Shown piece after piece: positions 23,816 to 35,691 of a DNA stretch of 64,000 nt (positions are counted from its first letter, which is position 1; every line of letters begins with the position of its first letter). Location of the stretch: NCBI RefSeq assembly GCF_029873635.1, contig NC_080420.1, positions 123,760,719-123,824,718 of the forward strand, given 5' to 3'. The notes under the pieces are model-generated. The model worked only from the letters and a program-made list of their open reading frames with translations. It searched no databases and was not told where the DNA came from. Made by a program: the position numbers and the translations under genes. Source of the stretch: Malania oleifera (lineage: Eukaryota; Streptophyta; Magnoliopsida; Santalales; Ximeniaceae).

Positions 23816-24813
23816 CACGTGGCTGAGCATTCTACATAAGGCCAAGATGACCCTTTCTACGAGAGAAATCCTCTTCTTTCAGCTCTCTTTCTCTCTCTCC
23901 TGTACGGTTTTCTTCCCTTCTCTCTAGAAATCTGGGCCGATTTTCAGCCGGTTCAACGATCCGAAGTCGCCATGCTACTCTGGGGAAGTTTCTCTCCATT
24001 TCTGCTGGAGTAGATCGTTGGTGAGGCCAACTTGAACACAATCCCAAATTCAGGGTAAGTTGGCTATCTTAGGCTTTTTGATGAATATTTGGTATTTCTA
24101 GAGTTGTAGAAAAGTAGTATTTGGAGAAATACTGAAGTTCTGTTAGGAAAAGTGTTATTTTTAGGGTGTTGAATTGAGAACCCTACGGGTGCAGAGTTAG
24201 TTATTTTTGAGGCTTTCTAGTAATCAGGTAAGAGAATAAACTAAGGCAGTATTTTCCATACAAATTATTCAGTATTTGTGAGTAAGTAATTTTAGTAAAT
24301 ATGTGTATATTATGATTATGTTTGGGAAATACTGTTGATGAACAGGGAATACAGTTTTAGAAAATTTAATAAAAAAATGTGATCAGTTTATATATTCAGT
24401 TTTGATATTATTTAAACAGTGTGGCATGAATATCATTTTTACAGATAATATGTTATGTCAGATTTGCAATAAATATATATTTACAGCAATTTTTTAAAAA
24501 ACCATAAATGTTATAGAAAAGTATGGTTTCGGTATTTCATGATAAACAGTACAGATAATCAACTCAGTATGTTATGATATGTACGACACAAGGCCCTATT
24601 GATAGCCGGCGCAAAGCTGTAATTATGTACATCATCCGGCGCAAGGTCGTGTTTACTATGATATGTCAGAATTTAGAGAAATGCTATCAATCTAATTTCA
24701 TGTTAATCCAGTATATGTATATGTACTATATGTTATCAGAACCCGGATGGTAGTGTAGATAAGTATTCAGAGCACGATACCGTAACAATTCAGTTCAGTT
24801 CAGACTTGTGCTA

Positions 24814-25015
24814 CCACCCCTGCCAGTAGAGGGGGTGGGAGATGGATAGTTGATGTGACTTCAGTGTAGTGTTGTAGACGTCTCCCTGGCAGTTCGGACT
24901 AGGGTGGGGCTGGCCCATCGTACTTACAGACATATTTGACTTGGCAGTGGTCGATCAACCATTGTCAGGTCCCACTTTCGGGTTGCACAACCCGTCATGG
25001 GGGGTAATACATGAC
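24814..25015 (+). other. Conserved hairpin block in palLTR-a
   Basis: Three short potential stems: CCACCCC/GGGGTGG (24814-24838), TGGCA/TGTCA (24942-24967) and GTCATG/CATGAC (24994-25015). Equivalent positions in the other copies keep pairing, in several cases with different bases. Likely lies in transcribed LTR sequence. Confidence 0.45.
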
Positions 25016-26032
25016 ATTAGCTAGTTATCCATCTTGGGTATATTTCAGTACTATCAGTTATAGCAGATGATTTTATAATTACAGAAAATCAGTATGTTTT
25101 AATATGCTTATGATCATATATCTATTACTCAGTTATTATATTACCAATGTTTACCAGACATGTATCACATACTATTTATTTATTATAATACAAAAATATT
25201 CATGTTAACACACAACTGTATGTAGTTTATTTTCCTTTACTGAGAGGTGTCTCACCCAAGTTTAAATATTTCAAGAAACCCAGATAGACAAGCATACCGA
25301 GGTCCGCGCTGTTAGGGGCAGTTTATACCACCCTGCTAGGAGGGTGAGTTTTGAACTAGGGTCAGTTGGTTTTTGATGTATGATCCTAGTTTTATCTTTT
25401 GGTGTCTTTAGGAATTGTATATATACTTTTACAGAAATTTTGTGGATTGTGAATAGCTCTGGTATTGTTATTATGGATGAATTTTATTTTTACCGCTACT
25501 TAAGTGTCCGCTGTGTATGATAGGTATGTTCCCGTTACCCACAGGTTTAGGTTGACTTCGCTATATCATTAGTTATTGGTATCAGGGTATTTAATATGAT
25601 TGGTTATGTAGTAAATTAAGCGGGTCATTACAGTGGGCCTAGAAAATATTAAAATAATTATTATTCTAAGAGTTGAGTTGATTAATTTGGGGAAATGTGA
25701 ATTTCTGGATTTTGAGCGTCAAACGCCGCGGGCGTAGATTTGGGTATTTTAGTGTGATCTCAGTAAACCAGGTAAGGGAAATAAATTATTACAATTATTT
25801 TTGAAATTACTGGGTGAGGAAATAAATGAAAACGAAATTATGATATTTCGCCTAAAATTATTATGATAAGAATATCGGATAAAATTGTGTGGCATATGAT
25901 TTATACTGAATTGTGATGTTTTGAGAAATGATGGAAAGTGATAAATATTGTTGAGTATTTTCTGAGAAATAAAGAAATGTGAAACATAGATAGGTTTACT
26001 GAAAAATGATGGAATATGGTATACATACACAT

Positions 26033-26052
26033 ATATATATATATATATATAT
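26033..26052. repeat. (AT)n microsatellite in relLTR
   Basis: About ten AT units lie within relLTR. A second AT tract lies at 27472-27491 near its 3' end. Confidence 0.9.
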
Positions 26053-27514
26053 GGAAATATTTTCTATGATAATTGAGGAAATATGAAATGATGGTATGTG
26101 TTACTGAAAAATGATGAGAATATTGAAATTTGATATATACTATTATGAGATGAAATGTAAATACTGAAATGTAAAATTGAAATGTGAAATATTGAAATGT
26201 GGAAACGAGAGCCCTGATGGACTGCTGTTGATTGAAAGTACGATATCGTTGCTTGGGAGGTGTTAGTGCAACCACACGGTCTTGTGGAGAGTGTGGTGTT
26301 GACAGAAGATTGAGCCAGGAAGGGTAATTTTGCCCCCTGGGTCCGGACTAGGGTGTGGCAGACCAATGTCGCAATAGTTCAGTCGGCCCAATGCCGTGAT
26401 AGTTCAGTTGACCTAGTGCCGTGACAGTTCGACTGACTTTATGTCGTGATCAGTTATGATATAACAATTTATTCAGAAATTATGATATGATAGTTTTTAC
26501 GCAGAAATATGAAAACGAGATATGTTACAGTTATACTATGTATTATATGGTAGCAGAACCCTGATGGATTAGTTTAAATTCAGAGTATGGTACCGTAGCT
26601 ATTATTTCATATTAGTGCCACCACATGTCTCAGATAGAGTGTTGGTGTATGGTAGACAATTGGGCCATTGAAGAGTAGTATATCCTTTCTGGCAGTCCGA
26701 ACCAGGTTGGGGTGGCCAATCGTGCTTATAGACGAGTCAGTTTTGGCTTAGCGTGGTAGGCCAGCCATTGCTAAGTCTCGCCTACGGGTTGCACAACCCA
26801 ATCATGTGGAAGTAATACATGATATTAACTAGCTATCCATCCAAGGAAAATTTTCAGTATTATACGGATATAGCAGATGATTTACATGTATATAGAAATT
26901 TATTATGCCAGAGTAAGTTTATGTTGAAAAATATGATTTTACCAGGCTTATATAAGTATGAGTACAGATTTACATGATTTATTAGTTATAGTTAATTATG
27001 TTACAGTTAATTATTTACAGGATATGTTTATAACACACTAGAATTCATGTGGCCACACACTCATGATAATCTATCCCATCTTACTAAGAGGTGTCTCACC
27101 CAAGAGTTTAAACATTTCAAGAAACCAAGACAACCGTGTGGAGTGAGCTCCAAGGTAGAGGAGGCCTTGGTACTATAGTATCAGGGTAAGTGTTTTGAGT
27201 TGGGGGATATGTTTTATGTAAACCTTAGGATATTTTATGGATTTTTTTGGGGATGTGTATGTATATTTATGGAGACAGTAGGACTCTGGTATTGTATGTG
27301 AAGTTCAGGTATATTATGTTTTCCGCTGCATGAATAGTATGTATTTAAGAACAAGTATACCCCCGATACCCCACTTTGGGTCCGGGTTGACATTATAGAT
27401 ATTATTATTATTGGTATCGGAGCACATTTTTAGCAGAATTCACAGGTTCGTTACAGTTTGATATCAAAACAGATATATATATATATATATAAGATGGATA
27501 GTTGGGTCGTTACA

Positions 27515-27750
27515 TTAGCTTTGTAAGGGTTCCACACTACCAGTATCCTTCCAGCATTATGCTCATCAAAATTATTGTATTGACACCAACCCACCAGCTT
27601 CTTTCTCATGAACTCTTCCATTCTTCTTCCATTCATTTTAGTCTCTAGTATTCCGATAATATCAATTCTATTATTCTTAATGAGGCCAATAACCCCATTT
27701 TGCTGCAAGGGTTTATTAAAACCCCTAATATTCCAACAAGCAATCTTCAT
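27515..27750 (-). pseudogene. LINE-1 ORF2 start: AP-endonuclease fragment
   Basis: It starts MKIACWNIRGFNKPLQQN, the classic L1-type endonuclease opening, with the ILETKM and GRILVVWNPYKAN blocks. It is cut after about 79 codons by relLTR, and the other side of relLTR is the RT C-terminus, so the rest of the endonuclease and most of RT are gone. Its ATG overlaps the ORF1 stop as ATGA at 27747-27750. Confidence 0.85.
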
Positions 27751-28604
27751 TTTGTTTTAAAAGGGGCCATCAACCCATTCCCTAACACCAGAGGATAGAA
27801 ATGAGATCCCTTACCTTTCTTCTTCTTCCTTACAGGAACAAACTCCTCTACTTTCTCCTTTCCTTTACTCATTTGCTTCAAAGGCAATGCTTGATTGTCA
27901 CTGCCACTGCCTACAACTTTACTATTCCCAAATCCCATTACCTTGCCCATTGCAGCATCTCCTACCATCACTCTTGTTTGTTTCTCAGACTTTGCTTGCA
28001 TTTGATCATCATCAGGTTTCTCTCTTATCTCACTGCAAGAGATTCCATCACTGTTTGGGGCATCATGCTTCAGTTGGGCTGAATCACTTCAAATTGTAGT
28101 GTCGCCTTTAGGTTCCTCCGACTCTCCCCCATACTTCTCCCCTTTACCCAACAATAGACCCCCATCAGTTCCATCATTTACCACTACATGGTTAGTTCCA
28201 TTCAACTCAGCTCCTACTACACCAGTAGGATCATTCCCAGTAGGTTCACCTGTACGATTCATTGGTATATCTTCCTTCATAGGCTCCTTATCCTTAAACC
28301 TAGTGCTCAAGGCCCTCCCCACATCATCTCTTGGCTCATAGAAAGCCTCTGAGTGCCCAATAGCTTTGCACCTATTGTAGAATCTTGGAAGTCCCGTGTA
28401 CACTATTTCCTGCAAAATTGAGATTTCATTCGGGAGCCAAACCTTTACTTTATGTTAATCTCCTTTGCAACATCTACTTCCACCATTACCTTAGCGTAAG
28501 ACACCATGTCCTTGTTTGTTGTAAGCTTTTCCATACACAAAGGCCTAACAATTTCAGAGCAAATCCTCGATGTAGCTATCGGTGTCCAAAGCTCAAATGG
28601 AAGG

Positions 28605-29346
28605 TGTAACGCCCCAACCTGGGTCTGCTAGAGAGCATTGCGTCTCTCTTCCTCCACCTGGACTAGAGAACAGGGGAGCGGGTCTTATCAGACTAATGAC
28701 TGGCCTCACAGACCAACACGTGTCATTTTCAATGTGTTTTGTCCTCACTCACACACTTCCTGAGAAAATTTCCCAGAAGGTCACTCATCCCAAGATTACT
28801 CCAAGTCAAACACGCTTAACCGTGGAGTTCTTATTGGAAGACTCTCAAAAAGAAATGTGCACCTTGTTGATATAGTGACATCTAATCCTTTTAAGCTTTT
28901 CCTCCACGGGGTATCACATTCTCCCCTATTTACAAAACACAACGTCCTCATTGCGAACCCACATTTTCAAACCCAAGCGATGTGAATCTCATCACAGTTT
29001 TGGTTGGGTAATTGCTCTAATACCATTTTGTAATGCTCCAACATGGATCTACTAGGGAGCACTGCGTCTCTCCTCCTTCACTTGGACCAGACAACAGGGG
29101 GTGGGCCTTATCGGACTAATGACTGGCCTCATAGACCAACACATGTCATTTTTCAGTGTGTTTTATCCTCACTCATACACTTCTTGAGAAAACTTCCTAA
29201 AAGGTCACCCATCCCAAGATTAATCCAAGCTAAGCACGCTTAATCGTAGAGTTCTTATGGGAAGGCTCCCGAAAAGAAAGGTACACCTTGTTGATATGGG
29301 TAGTAACATCTAATCCTTTTAATACTTTCTTCCATAGGGTATCACA
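28605..29346 (-). mobile_element. TRIM (terminal-repeat retrotransposon in miniature), 742 bp
   Basis: LTRs of 314 bp (28605-28918) and 318 bp (29029-29346) flank only 110 bp of internal sequence. On the minus strand the LTRs start TGTGATACCC and end GC(A/G)TTACA. The right-hand LTR is followed by a 3-bp gap and the primer-binding site TGGTATTAGAGC (complement of 29014-29025). A polypurine tract, AATAGGGGAGAA (complement of about 28919-28930), abuts the other LTR. The exact 5-bp TSD gaagg flanks it (28600-28604, 29347-29351). No coding capacity. It interrupts LINE-1 ORF1. The LTRs differ at many sites, so the insertion is old. Confidence 0.92.
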
Positions 29347-30646
29347 GAAGGTCTTTTAATCGCACCCACACAAGAAGGATGGTTTTGTGCTTATGCCCAA
29401 ATTGGAAGTATTTCAACATTTTCGTTAAAATAAGGGTCCTTCCATAGATAGAATAAGGGACATTTTGTAAGACCTAATTAAGGTCCTCTTCTCTTTGAAA
29501 TTTAAAAATTATCCAACCCTTGTCGTGTTGGATTGAATCAACCTGGACTTTCCAAGATCGAACCATGGAGTTGAAAGCAGCCCTACTCGGAAACTTACCT
29601 GTGAAATACCTTTCCAGGTGTTTGTAGCAAATCCTCACCGAGTCTATGATTTCTGAGGCATGGATGCGAGCACCATCACCATTCGGGGCAAGTGTTGTTA
29701 ACAGACCACAATTCATAGGATTTCTATTGTTGGCGAATAACTCAGCCCAAACCACCTTTTTATTGTTTCTCATGATTGTTCGAACTAACTGATTCTCTTG
29801 GGCTACTGGGCTTCTCTTCTCCTGTTCAATCAGATTATTTGTAGGTTGTTGTATTTTCTCCCGTACTGAAGCAACCATGTTGCTCGAGTCTTTCGATCCC
29901 ATCATTTCTATTTCTAAAGGATCCTCATCTCCCCATGACTTCCTCCTTTCTTTAGATTTCTCAATGCTTTCACCTTTGCTCTGGTCACTACTAGTCCCAA
30001 TTAACCCCATCTTTTCTGTAACGACCTAAAATTTCCTACCATTTTTTTTAAAACTATAAAGTTTCACTACTCTAATACCTTCTAATATAAACCAAACCAT
30101 CATCACGGACTAGGTAGGGACCGTGGAATCAAAACACAATAAACTACTTAAGCAGCTGGAAGCAGAATACATACAACCATAACAAAATATACAATACCAA
30201 AGTGTCAGAATTCCTTCCAAAATATACATACACAATCATTTTCAAAATGCCCTCTTCTGGACCTAGGGACTGCTCAAGAATAACTATTCAAAATACTCAC
30301 CCTACTGTTAGGGTAGTAATGTAGCCCCCTCTACCTGCGAGCCTGATCTTCTCGCCTAACTGGATCATTTGAAAAATATTAAATCACTGGGATGAGACAA
30401 CACTTAGTAAGACGAAATATGCTATTATTAGTGTGTGGCAACTGAGTCTACACAAATAATTTACTGAAAAATAACTGAACTGAGATATCATGTAAATAAT
30501 GTGCAACTCATACCTACTTGGCTAAAATACAATTGTATTATCTAAGTGTCTATTTATCCATATTGATAAGAATATAATATATCTATTGTTCTTCTGTAAA
30601 TCCGTACATATATAAATAACTGAGAAATATCCCTAGAAATCTGTTT

Positions 30647-30894
30647 GTCAAGATTTAACCCCTCATGACAGGGTTGTGCGACTCGTAGGATGAACTTAAC
30701 TCTGGTTGGCCTACCAGGATGAGTCACCTGAATACTCTACCAATCCCTAGTTTGGCCTTTACTACAATCTCTCCAAAGGCACGGTACTGGTATCTACCTT
30801 GTCGAATAGACCTCCTCAACCCAGAATAGTAGGGAGACTGCAATCTCTCCATAGGCACGGTTGACGGAATCCACACACTATTTGAGATGTGTGG
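30647..30894 (-). other. Conserved hairpin block in palLTR-b
   Basis: Potential stems: CCACACA/TGTGTGG (30871-30894), CTGGT/ACCAG (30702-30717) and GTCATG/CTTGAC, which has one mispair (30647-30669). Order and spacing match the other palLTR copies when read on the minus strand. Confidence 0.45.
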
Positions 30895-31973
30895 TTGCAC
30901 TCTAATATGAAAATAGCAACGCTACCGTACTCTACTAACTGAATCTGTCTAAAATAATTCGTCAGGGGTTTATACTGTATAATACTAATATATATAATTA
31001 TCTTGTTGTTTTATCATGATTCCAAAATAACCATAACACTATAAATCTGATCTGAAATGCTGAAATATCTGACTAAAATAACTGTAACATATGACTGCAT
31101 AATTTATAATGTCCGAATGTTATGGTTTTGGAAATCATGGAATTCTGTAAATGCTGTAACTGCCTGTAAAATATCTGTAAAATATCTATCTGTAAAATAT
31201 CTATCTATTTATATATATACTGTAATTTATACTTCTGTAAAATTTGGTACAATATATTTCTGTGCAAAAATACTGTAAATCATAGTATTCTGAAAGATTG
31301 CATAAATTATGAACTGCCCTGATATTAACTCATGCCACATAACTAAATAAAATCTCCCTGTACTGAAATCTATATTTTCTGATAATAAAGATAATTTATA
31401 CCCTATAAAGCATATCCCAAAAACACACATATATTACTGATAATATTTCTGAAATTTCTAACATAACATATTTCTCTTACATATCTAACTGGGAGGTTGG
31501 CCTCCACTAACTCTTGCACCCTCGGTGTACCAACCCCAAAAACCTGGGCTCCCGAACAGATACTTGCTAGAGTTCTCAACTCATAATTATAGGGGCCCAA
31601 AACATACTATTCCTGAAAATATGATACCCCAAATTTATTCCACAAAACACTAGTATATTCTCATTGAATACAAAATCTCACCCCAAATAATACTAGTAAT
31701 ACTGAAAATACCTAAAATTCCACTTACCCAAATTTTAGGATGGTTCCCAAACTTCTCAAATTGAATTTTTGCTCCAGTTAGGTTATAGAGAATTTCCCCA
31801 AGATCATCGTGGTAGCTTCTAATTGTCGAGCCGAGGAGAATCAGAGCCAGAAATCTAGAGAGAAGTGAGAGAAACCCGTTTTCTAGAGAGAGAAAATGAG
31901 AGGGAGGGAGAGAGAGAGAGGAATTTTCGCCGAAAATCTGTTTTCTTCATATTTATTGGTGGCTGGCCACGTC

Positions 31974-32146
31974 GCCTCGTCAACAAGTCCATGAAGGCAG
32001 TTCGTCGACGAAGATGGTGCCCTTGTCGACGAAATTCAGGCCCTAAAAATAGTCTCTCAGTAAATTCTCGTCGGCAAGACACGTGTTCACGTTGACAAGT
32101 CCAAGAAGACGATTCATCGACAAACACTCCACATTCGTCGATGAGA
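31974..32146 (-). promoter_or_regulatory. TTCGTCGACGAA palindrome array in palLTR-b
   Basis: Seven variants of the palindrome lie upstream (minus strand) of a TATA-like box 16 bp away. One CACGTG G-box core is included. Several copies are C-to-T or G-to-A variants at the CpG positions. Confidence 0.65.
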
Positions 32147-32831
32147 CCCTGTCCCTTTTGTGAAATTTCTCTTTTCTTTCCTTTTCTTATTATTTAATTA
32201 TTATAAATTCTCCCTATCTCTACATTTTCAATTAACTTCTTATTCAACATTGACAAGGTCACCTTCTTCACCATTCCAAACTGGATATAGCTAATGGTCC
32301 CCTCACTCGAGCCAGCCAAGTTAGGGCTTGCATGTGCTCCCGTCTGCAACTGAAGTTTGTCCATCTGCTCCATTGAGCTTTGCCCAACCTTCGAAACAAC
32401 CCGTGGTATGTTCATCACCTCTTTCAACAGGCGGCCATACTCAGCCATAATTTCGTTTCTCCTCTTTTTAATCCAAACATCCCTCTTTCCCCCTTTGATT
32501 TCTATAAACTTCAGAGCGTATTTTACCTCCTCCTTGGATTTTGCTTCCATCTCTGCCTTCCCCTAAGCCCTAAATGCTCCCTTACGAACCATGAGCATAC
32601 ACAGTATGCAGATTCAAATCTGCACTTGGGCGGGAAACCGAGACTTCAAAAACCTTCGTCTACTCCAAAATCATTGATCTACCAACACAATCCTCAAAAT
32701 CTGCAAGGAATCCAGCGCTAGAAGGAGGTTCACACCCAAAACCGTGCATCCCTAGTGAGGGACGGGAGCTTCTCTTTCTAGACATGCCTCATCTTGTTAA
32801 TTAGATGGAAAGTGTACCTTTAGGAAGGTTT

Positions 32832-35177
32832 GCATACCCTAATAGTGGCTTATGTGAGGATTGCTACAAACTATATAATCAATTATGATATTCATATAGT
32901 TGATAGCATAGTTCCTATTATTGTAATCTTAATATTTAAAAAAAATTAAAATAATAAAATTTAATTGAGCTCATGAGCCAAGATTGAGCATCATGGAGCT
33001 CATACACGATGCTCTACATAAGTATTTAGGGACAGGAACATAGGTCACATGAAGTTATTTGAGGGCCTTAAAATTAATCGAATGAGAAAACAGTCTATCT
33101 TAGAATCCTTTAAATATAAATGTTAAGATATTATAATATTAGATATGACGTGAGATCTTTTTGGTTACTAACAAATGTTTGGTGTTAACTTATTTTAATA
33201 TTATATTATCAAAGTTGATTCATCATCTTGAAAAATGACATGTACCTTGGAGATAAAACTTTTATTTAATTGAATCTTTAGAAACCTTAAAGTTAAACTT
33301 TTATTTAATTGAGTCTTTGACGAGGGCGTGTACCTTGAGTTAGATATTTATATGTAAAGTCTTTGGTGATTGTGCTTCATAAATTCAAAATATTAAGTGT
33401 ACCTTGATTTTAGGTCTTGTGTGCCTACAACTAGACCCTAAAGCATTGACTTTGAATATAGTGTCTACACACAATCCTCTTTACATCACCTTCATCATAT
33501 TATTCTATTATCATTCGAGTATAGAGAGTTTGACAACTTAAAAAATATGTTTTTTTTGTAGAGTTTTGAATTCTTCCATTTATATAAAATTGGAAAGAGT
33601 CTTACGATTCAAATTGGGCTGTCGTATCCTAAGGTAGACAAGTCAAGTGAAGTTTTGCTGCATTGGTTCTTGAGTTAAGTCGAAAAAATCGGAAAGGGTT
33701 TGAATTTCCTTAAAAAGAGTGAGATATCTGTGTCTCAACCTAATTGTGAATCATGTTCGTATTTTATTTGTGTTTAATTTTTTTTTTTATTATATTTGTA
33801 CCATATTCCTAAACAATCGGTACACAAAAACTAAATAGAACAAAGTAAGAACTCTTGGTTAATTCTTTTACAATATAAACATTTTTTTTTTTTTTTTGTG
33901 ATGACTTGAAACAATAGTTTTCTCTTGTAAACTAGAAGATGCAATTTTTCCTATAATTTTTAATTTTTTACTTTAAATGTGTTCCAACAATATAAGATGT
34001 ATTTTTCCCTCTTTGTTTAATACTATGCAATTTTAAATTTAAAGAATTGTATAAAAAATTTATTTGTACACTTGAACAATGAATGGTTTAAACTTAATTT
34101 GACCTTTCCATGACTTCTAAAAAGGAAAAGATGAAAGGTAATTGATTGAGATTGTTGTGAAAATTGGTTGACCCCATAGTGAGAAAGAAGATATTAGGAA
34201 GAGAAAACTAGCATTAAGTGTTAAAAATTGGGTATAATGCGTTCGTAAACAATTTTACAAGTTTACAACTTTTTTTTAAAAAAAATCTACTATTAATTTT
34301 TTTGGGGAAAACTTTTAGAAGTTATTGATTCAAAACTTTTAAAAGTTAAAAATTACCTTTTTTTTTTCTCAACAAATTATTTTTTTCCATTGTTTCGCTT
34401 TGTTTATTTCAAATATAGCAAAATTATCAATGTATCAATAACATTTCCAAAAATACACATATGCTTTAGTCATTTCAAATGTTTTAAGGTATTTTTTCAA
34501 CTTTTTTTAAAACCAAAAATGAATAATTTAATTTCAAAAAAGTTTATTTTGAATTTTAAAATTTTCTGACAAAACAATAAAAATTAAAAATTGAAACAAA
34601 AAATTAATAATGTAAAGAAACGTATTAGTTTCTTTAATGTATAGAAATGAAAATAGAAAATAAAAAGTAAAAATAATATTAAATAGGCACCACGTTTTTA
34701 AAAGTTGAGAAAACTGTTTACCAAATACATTATATCTAACTCTTATTTTTGAAAATGAGAGGCAAAAAAAAAAAAAAAAAAGAAGAAAAAGGAGTCAAAC
34801 TCACCTTTTTTATTCGTTTGATGGACAAGATTAAGAATAAAATGAAAAGGAAGAAATTAATATTTATAATTTTATGAATTTAGCATATTATTTTTTTAAT
34901 TTCATTTCGCTCTTAATCCATTCTATCCTAACATACCAAATATAAAATTAAATTATTTAATATTGATATTTTTAATATGTAATGATTTATCATTTTTTTT
35001 AAATTTATTTTATTACCTTAAATTTATTTGGAGGGCTCTACGCATATTTAGAAGACATTTCAATGATTAAAATTTCAAAATATGTTGAAAGTTTTGATTG
35101 GAAAGGGAAGAAAGATAAGAAGGGTATTGATTGTGGGATGGGCGACTTTCAAATAATTGAGAGATATTCAAAATCTT
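32832..35177. other. AT-rich intergenic sequence, no gene recognised
   Basis: Between LINE-1 and Copia-2 the DNA is AT-rich with several poly-T and poly-A runs (for example near 33880 and 34770). No protein-like open frame and no clear TE termini were seen. Confidence 0.55.
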
Positions 35178-35182
35178 AAATT

Positions 35183-35437
35183 TGTTGTAAAACATGTATA
35201 TTTACGTGGATAAATATCTAGATAATAGGTTACGACATTTGGTATGTCCACATAATGGTTCATTATGTGGTTAACCTTTAGGATGTCAATGTATTTGCTT
35301 ATATAAGAACATGCTTTTCAATAAAATAAGATAATAAGATGATTAGCAACATCTAATTCCTGAAAAATTAGATTATTGAATTTTTATAACTCTAATTTTT
35401 TTTTTTTTGTATTCCTCTTTTTATTTCATTTACAACA
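35183..35437 (+). repeat. 5' LTR of Copia-2
   Basis: A 255-bp LTR from TGTTGTAAAA to TTTACAACA. It matches the 3' LTR (44751-45666) once the LINE-2 insertion is removed, including 'ataataggtta', 'cacataatggtt', 'atgattagcaacat' and the T-rich end. Confidence 0.85.
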
Positions 35438-35691
35438 TGTTATCGGTACGATCAAGTCTCTAATGGTATAGCAAGTTTTTGTTGGTATTATTCTAAGGTA
35501 AGAATCTTGTTTTTTTAACATTTATTATCTATATAACTTTAATTTTTTCATCAAATTATATTTATATGTTAACTATATCTCTTATTTTGAGTATGTGTCC
35601 TTAAATATTTTAATTTTAGGATATATGTAAGAATAACATTTCCATTTAATATTTACCTAACTTTGAATTTTTATTTGTTTCAAAGTGACTT

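Larger units (their letters stand above)
23562..25632 (+). mobile_element. palLTR-a: solo LTR, 2071 bp
   Basis: It starts TGTAGAGACCC and ends GGTCATTACA, flanked by the exact 5-bp TSD gtggg (23557-23561, 25633-25637). TG..CA ends, a 5-bp TSD, no internal domain and no coding region mark it as a solo LTR of an LTR retrotransposon. It contains seven palindrome copies (23643-23815), a TATA-like box near 23833, two splice-donor-like sites (about 24051 and 24225) and conserved hairpins at 24814-25015. It is inserted in relLTR. Confidence 0.9.
22938..27514 (+). mobile_element. relLTR: long LTR related to the palLTR family, interrupted by palLTR-a
   Basis: It begins TATAACGACTCC, a decayed TGTAACGACC, and ends GGTCGTTACA. 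Without the nested palLTR-a and its TSD it is about 2.5 kb. It shares with palLTR the 'cctaagagg' or 'ctgagaggtgtctcaccc' box, the ggttgcacaaccc box and hairpins. It lacks the TTCGTCGACGAA array and has an AT microsatellite region instead. Part of its internal sequence (about 26200-26400 and 26550-26850) looks duplicated. The flanks (agtta, ttagc) are not a TSD and belong to distant parts of the LINE. Confidence 0.75.
30017..32224 (-). mobile_element. palLTR-b: solo LTR, 2208 bp
   Basis: On the + strand it runs TGTAACGACC to CTCTACA, with the exact 5-bp TSD ttttc on both sides (30012-30016, 32225-32229). The palindrome array lies near the right end, so the LTR reads on the minus strand. It has no coding region. 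It carries seven palindrome variants, a TATA-like AATAAATATG on the minus strand near 31958-31949, a donor-like GGTAAGT (about 31730-31721) and the hairpin set (30647-30894). It splits LINE-1 ORF1. Confidence 0.9.
27747..32550 (-). pseudogene. LINE-1 ORF1 (DUF4283/zinc-knuckle gag-like protein), interrupted
   Basis: Pieces in order on the minus strand: 32550-32225, then (after palLTR-b) about 30011-29352, then (after the TRIM) 28604-27747. The middle piece has the DUF4283-type HLERYFTGKFPSRAAFNSM, WKV and GWIIFKFQREEDLN. The third has a zinc-knuckle remnant, YNRCKAIGHSEAFYE, in which the first and last Cys have become Tyr. Stops occur between pieces. ORF1 of plant L1 elements binds RNA; this copy cannot be functional. 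Confidence 0.8.
21309..32821 (-). mobile_element. LINE-1: near full-length-insertion L1-type LINE, heavily interrupted
   Basis: The 3' end (left) is a poly-T run on the + strand at about 21306-21319, and the 5' end lies near 32821. The 10-bp TSD aggaaggttt flanks it (21299-21308, 32822-32831), with further imperfect matching (acct..). Reading minus: 5' UTR, ORF1 (32550-27747), endonuclease start (27750-27515), then, after a large deletion, the end of RT and a zf-RVT region (22937-21679), then the 3' UTR. Insertions are the hAT MITE, relLTR with palLTR-a inside it, the TRIM and palLTR-b. Removing them leaves about 3.7 kb, so some 2 kb or more of endonuclease/RT coding is missing. Confidence 0.85.

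Noticed and set aside
23562-25632. Considered as a DNA transposon because of terminal inverted repeats (10 bp in palLTR-c)
   Set aside because: The TG..CA ends with 5-bp TSDs, TATA box and leader-like features fit LTRs better, and no transposase or hAT/MULE-size TSD is present.
25749-26366. Three overlapping minus-strand frames (93-124 codons)
   Set aside because: They lie wholly in the AT-rich LTR sequence of relLTR; Phe/Ile/Ser/His-rich composition, no motif.
28605-29346. Initially read as two tandem genes or a simple duplication
   Set aside because: Primer-binding site, polypurine tract and TSD show that it is a TRIM.
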